Below are positions 6,280 through 10,524 of a DNA stretch of 10,524 nucleotides, piece by piece. A program made the position numbers and the translations under genes. The notes below the pieces were generated by a model. That model searched no databases. It saw nothing but the letters and a program-made list of their open reading frames with translations, and was not told the DNA's origin. Within the stretch, counting starts at the first letter, position 1; the number at the start of each line of letters is the position of its first letter. The stretch is from Bacillota bacterium. GTDB lineage: Bacteria; Bacillota_A; Clostridia; Lachnospirales; Lachnospiraceae. The stretch spans positions 1-10,524 of the forward strand of contig JAEZSL010000234.1 of the NCBI GenBank assembly GCA_023443925.1. The letters are read 5' to 3'.

Positions 6280-6312
6280 AGAAGCCGTAGATAACCTACG
6301 GCTTCTTTTTTT
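6280..6312 (+). terminator. Strong intrinsic terminator after the DUF1858 gene
   Basis: An 11-bp perfect stem, AGAAGCCGTAG (6280-6290) with CTACGGCTTCT (6296-6306), has a 5-nt loop and runs straight into seven T (6306-6312). This isolates the DUF1858 gene from the ABC operon. Confidence 0.95.
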
Positions 6313-6342
6313 GCATTTACGGACTTTTAATGAAAAGACAAC

Positions 6343-6407
6343 CTGATAATGACAATTGTCACACGAACTATTTACAATTAACACTAGGCGCTAGGGGCGA
6401 TTATCAG
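6343..6407 (+). promoter_or_regulatory. Promoter and operator-like repeats of the ABC operon
   Basis: ATGACA (6349-6354) and TACAAT (6373-6378), each one base from consensus, are 18 bases apart and form the best promoter in this gap. Over the -35 lies the perfect palindrome TGACAATTGTCA (6350-6361). CTAGGCG (6384-6390) is directly followed by CTAGGGGCG (6391-6399) near the start point, a GC-rich patch in an AT-rich gap. CTGATAAT (6343-6350) and ATTATCAG (6400-6407) form an inverted pair that frames the whole element. Control by a repressor is inferred from this layout. The regulator is not obvious in the window. Confidence 0.55.
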
Positions 6408-6449
6408 TAAAATAGCATTGTAAAAGAAAAAATCCAGGAGGATAAAGGA

Positions 6450-7391
6450 ATGAGTCAAACAGTTGTAAAGATAAAGAACCTGGTTAAGAGATATAAAGAA
6501 CTGACTGCTGTCGATCATTTTAACCTTGAAATAAAGGAGGGAGAAATACTTGGGCTGTTAGGACCGAATGGTTCCGGAAAAACCACCACGTTAAACTGTC
6601 TTCTTTCACTTCTTAGTTTTGAAGAAGGAAATATCGAAGTCTTCGGTAAGAAGATGAATCCGGACAGTTACAGCCTGAAGCGGGATATCGGGGTCATTTT
6701 GCAGAATGTAGCGTTATTTGATACTCTTACCGTTTATGAGAACATTGATTTTTTCTGCGGTCTATATATTAAAGATAAGGCTGTGAGAAAAAAACATGTG
6801 GAAGAAGCCATAGAATTTGTGGAACTTACAGAATTTAAAAAATTTTATCCAAAGAAGCTTTCCGGGGGTTTACTGAGAAGACTGAATATTGCCTGCGGTA
6901 TCGCCCATAAGCCGAAACTCATTATTTTGGATGAACCTACCGTAGCGGTAGATCCCCAGAGCAGGAATAAAATTCTGGAAGGAATTCTGGAGCTGAACAG
7001 GCAGGGAACAACGGTTATATATACCTCCCATTACATGGAGGAAGTGGAGGAAATTTGTTCACGGATCGTCATTATGGATAAGGGAAGAAATATTGCTGAC
7101 GGTACGGCAAATGAGCTGAAACTGCTGGTAGAGAACAAGGAAACTATTTATATTGATATGAGAGCCTTGCCGGAAGAGGATCTGGAAAACATAAAAAGCT
7201 TAAATCATGTCCGGTCTGCTATGTATTATAATGAGGTGCTTACGGTAAAGTGCGACGGCGGAAAGCACAATCTCATTCATGTTATGAATTATCTGCAGGA
7301 AAAAGGAATTAGTTTTGGCAGGGTGCATTCGGAGCTGCCTACGTTAAATGACGTATTTCTTGAAATTACAGGTAAGGAACTCAGGGACTAG
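6450..7391 (+). CDS. ABC transporter ATP-binding protein (DrrA/LnrL-like)
   Basis: This is the ATPase that powers the two membrane proteins encoded just downstream. The 313 residues show Walker A GPNGSGKTT (38-46), Q-loop Q85, the signature LSGGLLRRL (137-145; leucine in place of the usual Q or M), Walker B LIILDEPT (157-164), D-loop AVDPQSR and H-loop H194 in YTSHYMEE. A C-terminal extension (about 215-313) ends with LPTLNDVFLEITGKELRD, typical of the drug and antibiotic exporter ATPases DrrA and LnrL/YfiL. The LSGGL signature is a mild variant and all catalytic residues are present, so it should be active. AGGAGG at 6436-6441 supports the ATG at 6450. The next gene begins 27 bases after its stop. 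The substrate is unknown; a lipophilic or membrane-active compound is the usual cargo of this class. Confidence 0.94.
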   Translation: MSQTVVKIKNLVKRYKELTAVDHFNLEIKEGEILGLLGPNGSGKTTTLNCLLSLLSFEEGNIEVFGKKMNPDSYSLKRDIGVILQNVALFDTLTVYENIDFFCGLYIKDKAVRKKHVEEAIEFVELTEFKKFYPKKLSGGLLRRLNIACGIAHKPKLIILDEPTVAVDPQSRNKILEGILELNRQGTTVIYTSHYMEEVEEICSRIVIMDKGRNIADGTANELKLLVENKETIYIDMRALPEEDLENIKSLNHVRSAMYYNEVLTVKCDGGKHNLIHVMNYLQEKGISFGRVHSELPTLNDVFLEITGKELRD

Positions 7392-7418
7392 TGCACAGGT
7401 TCAGAAAGGAATAAAATT

Positions 7419-8558
7419 ATGTTTTTTCACTTGCTTAAATATAAATTAAAAGCGCTGTTCCGGCAAATGTCCTTAGTGGGCTGGGTTTTTGCCTTCCCAA
7501 TTGCACTGGGAACATTTTTTTTCCTGTCTTTTGGCAGTATAATGAACAGCGAGGAGTATGACTTTTCTCCCGTGCCGGTAGCTTTTGTCTCAGTAAACAG
7601 TGCGGATAAGATGTTTGAAACGGTTCTTGATGATTTAAGTAAAGAATCGGAAAATCAATTATTCCAGGTCACAAAAACCGATAAGGAAAGTGCCGAGGAG
7701 CTGTTAAAAAAGGGCGATATTGACGGAATTTTATCAGCCTCACCGGAGCTTTCGGTAATTGTCAGCGGAAAGGGTTTAAACCAGACTATCATAAAATCTT
7801 TCCTGGAATCTTACTTAAAACACCAAAACGTATTGGAACAGATCGGAAGTATTCACCCGGAAAGATTTGCAGCTGCCATGGATATCCTTACCAGGGAAAA
7901 CAGTTATAATAAGGAGATATCCCTCGCCAATACCAAAATGGATAATCTGTCCCAATATTTCTTTGCCCTCATTGCCATGACCTGCTTATACGGTTCTATA
8001 ATCGGAAGAAAGTGTGTAGAGGATATTCAGGCTGATTTATCGGCTTTAGGCGCCAGAAGAGAGACCTCCCCGGCTCATAAGCTTACGGTGATCTGTGCTG
8101 ATTTCTGCGGTTGTGTAATAGTTAATTTTTCTTCCGTGCTGCTTTTGCTTTTTTATCTGACCGTAATACTTAAGATAGATTTTGGGACCAGAGTTCCTTA
8201 TATCGTACTTACGGCCTTCGCAGGTTCCGTAATTGGTGTAGCCATGGGCACCTTTATCGGCTCTCTTGGAAAAATTTCCGTGGAAGTTAAGGGAGCTTTA
8301 GTATCGGCCATCAGCCTGATCCTCTCCTTCCTAAGCGGTCTTATGTTAAATAACATGAAGGATATTGTAGAACATACTGTGCCTTTTGTAAACAGGATTA
8401 ATCCCGCGGCATTGATTGCAGATTGCCTTTATTCCCTGAACATGTATGATACCTTTGACAGGTTCTACAGCAATATTGCGAATATGGGCATTATAGCCGC
8501 ATTGTTTATATTGGGAAGCTATCTGCTGCTAAGGAGGAACCGTTATGCAAGTATTTAA
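7419..8558 (+). CDS. ABC-2 type permease, first subunit
   Basis: The 379-residue membrane protein has the ABC-2 layout: one membrane segment near the N-terminus (about 19-40), a large extracytoplasmic domain (about 41-175), then five segments (about 176-196, 223-251, 259-283, 290-311 and 353-371). The loop with GARRETSPAHK (211-221) is placed to contact the ATPase. The segment after the fifth membrane helix, with PFVNRINPAALIADCLY (322-338), matches the proline-rich re-entrant region of ABC-2 exporters. AAAGGA at 7405-7410 precedes the ATG. Its 3' end overlaps the second permease by 14 bases, which suggests coupled translation and a heterodimeric channel. The three-gene order and sizes resemble linearmycin exporter LnrLMN. 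No two-component system is adjacent, so that exact role is not supported. Confidence 0.88.
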   Translation: MFFHLLKYKLKALFRQMSLVGWVFAFPIALGTFFFLSFGSIMNSEEYDFSPVPVAFVSVNSADKMFETVLDDLSKESENQLFQVTKTDKESAEELLKKGDIDGILSASPELSVIVSGKGLNQTIIKSFLESYLKHQNVLEQIGSIHPERFAAAMDILTRENSYNKEISLANTKMDNLSQYFFALIAMTCLYGSIIGRKCVEDIQADLSALGARRETSPAHKLTVICADFCGCVIVNFSSVLLLLFYLTVILKIDFGTRVPYIVLTAFAGSVIGVAMGTFIGSLGKISVEVKGALVSAISLILSFLSGLMLNNMKDIVEHTVPFVNRINPAALIADCLYSLNMYDTFDRFYSNIANMGIIAALFILGSYLLLRRNRYASI

Positions 8559-9708
8559 GGCGTTTTTTATTATACTTAAGCGTGGGCTTGTTAGTACCTT
8601 AATCTTTTTTACGATTTTTTTGGCCCTGGCCCTGCTGCTTTCCGGTAACGGGAAGAAACAGACAGAGGTCGTTTATAATGACGCGAAAGTAAAAGTTGCG
8701 ATTTTTGACCGGGATAATACGGTTTTGAGCAGAAGTTTGTACGAATACCTGGATAAAACCCAGGAGCTGGTCACTATAAAAGATGACAAGGATTCCATAA
8801 GCGATGAACTATTTTACAGGAATGTAGAATACGTACTCATTATAAAAGAAGGTTTTGAAGAAAATATAAAGTCCGGCGATTTCGAAGATGTAGTGGAAAA
8901 CGTTAAGGTCCCGGACAGTATAAGCGGAACGCTACTGGATGATAAAATAAATCAGTACTTATCTGCACTGAGTGCCTATATGTCAGGCGGGTTTTCAGCG
9001 GGCGAAGCTGCGTCAAAGGCTCTGGATACGGCTGATATTACTGCAAAGGTAACTTTGCTTAAGGTGGAAGGAAAAGAAACGGAAAAGAGCAGAGCCTTCT
9101 ATTACTATACGTTTATACCCTATGTATTAATCTGTATGATGATCAGTACTTTGGGAAGTATTCTTCTGACCTTCCGGAAAAAGGATTTAAGCTGGAGAAT
9201 TAAATGCTCTGCGCTTTCTGAGTCCGGAAGAAACACCGCCTTGATTTCCGCCAGTCTGCTGTTTGGCCTGATCTGCTGGGCCGTTTTTATCGTATTGTCT
9301 TTGTTTATCTATCAAAAAGATATGACGGGAATAAAAGGTGTTCTCTTTACTCTAAATAGTCTGGTTTTTCTGTTTATAGCGATGAGCCTGACTTATCTTA
9401 TCAGTTTTGTAGTAAAAACATCAAATGCTTTAGACATGGTTTCTAATATAATCGGTTTGGGGATGAGCTTCCTGGGAGGTGTTTTTGTACCTCTGGAATA
9501 TATGAGCAGCAGCGTGTTAAGGTTCTCCAAGTTTCTGCCTACCTACTGGTATGTATTAACGAATCAGGCTATAGAAACCTTTAACAGCTCAAAAGAACAA
9601 TATAATATTATTATCAGAAACCTGGGAATCGAAGTTTTATTTGCACTTATCATTTTTATAGTCGCCATAGGACTGCAGCGTTTTCGAGTACTGGACCAGC
9701 AAGCCTGA
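8545..9708 (+). CDS. ABC-2 type permease, second subunit
   Basis: The 387-residue protein has the same plan as its neighbour but little obvious sequence likeness. It has a membrane segment at about 14-33, an extracytoplasmic domain (about 34-186) that begins with VVYNDAKVKVAIFDRDN, and membrane segments at about 188-210, 231-256, 265-290, 298-317 and 360-378. The typical ABC-2 stretch FVPLEYMSSSVLRFSKFLP, ending with the YWY aromatics, is at about 314-336. The ATG at 8545 lies inside the end of the first permease gene and has its own AAGGAGG at 8531-8537, which confirms the start. It is the last gene of the exporter operon, and a symmetric terminator follows 19 bases after its stop. It probably pairs with the first permease and the ATPase as one exporter. 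Confidence 0.88.
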   Translation: MQVFKAFFIILKRGLVSTLIFFTIFLALALLLSGNGKKQTEVVYNDAKVKVAIFDRDNTVLSRSLYEYLDKTQELVTIKDDKDSISDELFYRNVEYVLIIKEGFEENIKSGDFEDVVENVKVPDSISGTLLDDKINQYLSALSAYMSGGFSAGEAASKALDTADITAKVTLLKVEGKETEKSRAFYYYTFIPYVLICMMISTLGSILLTFRKKDLSWRIKCSALSESGRNTALISASLLFGLICWAVFIVLSLFIYQKDMTGIKGVLFTLNSLVFLFIAMSLTYLISFVVKTSNALDMVSNIIGLGMSFLGGVFVPLEYMSSSVLRFSKFLPTYWYVLTNQAIETFNSSKEQYNIIIRNLGIEVLFALIIFIVAIGLQRFRVLDQQA

Positions 9709-9727
9709 TAACTGTTTTGATGCAATT

Positions 9728-9757
9728 AAAAACCTCCGCCACCGGCGGAGGTTTTTT
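9728..9757. terminator. Symmetric terminator between the ABC operon and mecA
   Basis: AACCTCCGCC (9731-9740) and GGCGGAGGTT (9744-9753) form a 10-bp GC-rich stem with an ACC loop. It is flanked by A on the left and T on the right, so it works in both directions. It ends the + strand ABC operon and, being the first such hairpin after the convergent mecA stop, probably also the mecA transcript. The 9758-9820 stretch holds no other clear element. Confidence 0.93.
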
Positions 9758-9820
9758 ATCCATAGATTCTTTTATTTTAACAAACTATAATCTCTACTGC
9801 ACCATTTCAATCCGACGGTG

Positions 9821-10524
9821 TTACAGTGCGGATAAAATCTGAACTGCATTATTCTTAACTATGCTTTCAAAATGCTCCTCATAATAATAAGGACTTGCAT
9901 AAGTCGTGCGTTCCGGTCTGCCGTACTCCGAGATTATATTACAAATTTTATTAAATTCTTCCGGAGTATGTTCGGACTTGGTAATAATCAGATAATACAT
10001 GGAATTAACAGGATTTTTATATAAACTGTTATTACCTTCGTAGTAATTGGAAATAACACTTGATAGTTTTGTTACTTCGCTGAGGTTTTTAAAAGAATAT
10101 ACTTTCATTAAATTAGTCTGATAGGACACACTCTTTTGGTCTGCGGATTCTTCATCCGGGGATTCGTCCTTATTAATGGATAATGCTTCGGCAAGCGGTA
10201 CAAAATCATCTTTTTCCTCTTCGGAAGTTTCTCCGATCAGCTCATCCATCTGTCCAAACACATTAATAATCTCGTCTGCATAAGAATCATCCGATTCATC
10301 ATCATAAACATCTTCGTGTTCGTCCGAATCCGGTGAGAACTTCGAAAAACGGGTATCCAGTTCATCCGGGTCTTCAACCTTGGTTATTACTAAAATCAAA
10401 CATTCAGGCGAAACCGGAATGGCTTCTATCATCAAGGGAATATCCTCTGCTTCAAAACCAAATTCATAGTTTGCTTGCTGCATCATATCTCGAAATAAGG
10501 CCTTTGCTTTCTCACTTCCATAAG
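9821..10524 (-). CDS. mecA: Adaptor protein MecA, C-terminal 233 residues (5' end outside window)
   Basis: MecA binds substrate proteins and delivers them to the ClpC-ClpP protease; in Bacillus it controls competence by degrading ComK. The frame is open to the window edge. The residues before the first in-frame ATG (10486) read YGSEKAKALFRD and run into MMQQANYEFGFEAEDIPLMIEAIP, which is the typical inner part of the MecA N-terminal domain. The true start is therefore beyond 10524, about 30-40 residues further. VSPECLILVITKVEDPDELDTRF follows, then a long acidic linker (roughly residues 65-145 of the fragment), then the C-terminal ClpC-binding domain starting near YQTNLMKVYSFKNLSEV and ending with HFESIVKNNAVQILSAL. 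It is convergent with the ABC operon and has no evident link to it. In clostridia the targets are mostly unknown. Confidence 0.94.
   Translation of the reverse strand, partial: YGSEKAKALFRDMMQQANYEFGFEAEDIPLMIEAIPVSPECLILVITKVEDPDELDTRFSKFSPDSDEHEDVYDDESDDSYADEIINVFGQMDELIGETSEEEKDDFVPLAEALSINKDESPDEESADQKSVSYQTNLMKVYSFKNLSEVTKLSSVISNYYEGNNSLYKNPVNSMYYLIITKSEHTPEEFNKICNIISEYGRPERTTYASPYYYEEHFESIVKNNAVQILSAL

Noticed and set aside
1..10524. Mobile elements, CRISPR arrays, tRNA or rRNA genes, replication origin
   Set aside because: I saw no transposase or integrase, no regularly spaced repeats, no cloverleaf and no cluster of DnaA boxes; the genes are ordinary chromosomal ones.

Overview
The window looks like chromosomal core-genome DNA from an anaerobic, low-to-moderate GC Firmicute, most likely a clostridium of the Lachnospiraceae type. 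Grounds for this are strong AGGAGG ribosome binding sites before nearly every gene, extended -10 promoters, the order gdpP-rplI-dnaB also known from Bacillus subtilis, a two-cluster clostridial ferredoxin, a DUF1858 protein of the kind common in anaerobes, and a MecA adaptor. The placement rests on gene content and protein character, not on a search.

Layout, left to right. The 3' end of a GNAT acetyltransferase gene (1-264) ends at a hairpin, followed by further hairpins and a promoter. Next comes gdpP (c-di-AMP phosphodiesterase), rplI (ribosomal protein L9) and dnaB (replicative helicase), all on +, closed by a terminator near 4619-4685. The rplI-dnaB gap holds a 58-nt imperfect hairpin ending just before the dnaB ribosome binding site. 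A MerR-type DNA-binding protein with a long C-terminal tail follows at 4906-5562 under its own promoter.

The middle section holds two small redox-type genes in divergent orientation. A 55-residue 2[4Fe-4S] ferredoxin lies on - (5629-5796), and a 67-residue DUF1858 protein with a CxxC motif lies on + (6033-6236). The DUF1858 gene has a near-consensus sigma-A promoter whose -35 is buried in a 15-bp dyad, and it ends at a strong intrinsic terminator.

The right part is a three-gene ABC exporter operon on + (6450-9708): a DrrA/LnrL-like ATPase and two unlike ABC-2 permeases that overlap by 14 nt. A compact promoter overlaid by a 12-bp perfect palindrome precedes it. The operon ends at a symmetric terminator that may be shared with mecA, which runs in from the right edge on - and is cut at its 5' end by the window.

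How they work together: gdpP, rplI and dnaB link second-messenger turnover, translation and replication by position only. The ferredoxin and DUF1858 pair may share a redox role. The ABC operon probably exports a hydrophobic or membrane-active compound. I found no mobile element, CRISPR array, tRNA or rRNA, and nothing I would call a clearly new system. The points most worth checking are the candidate operators at 5942-5956 and 6343-6407, and the rplI-dnaB hairpin.
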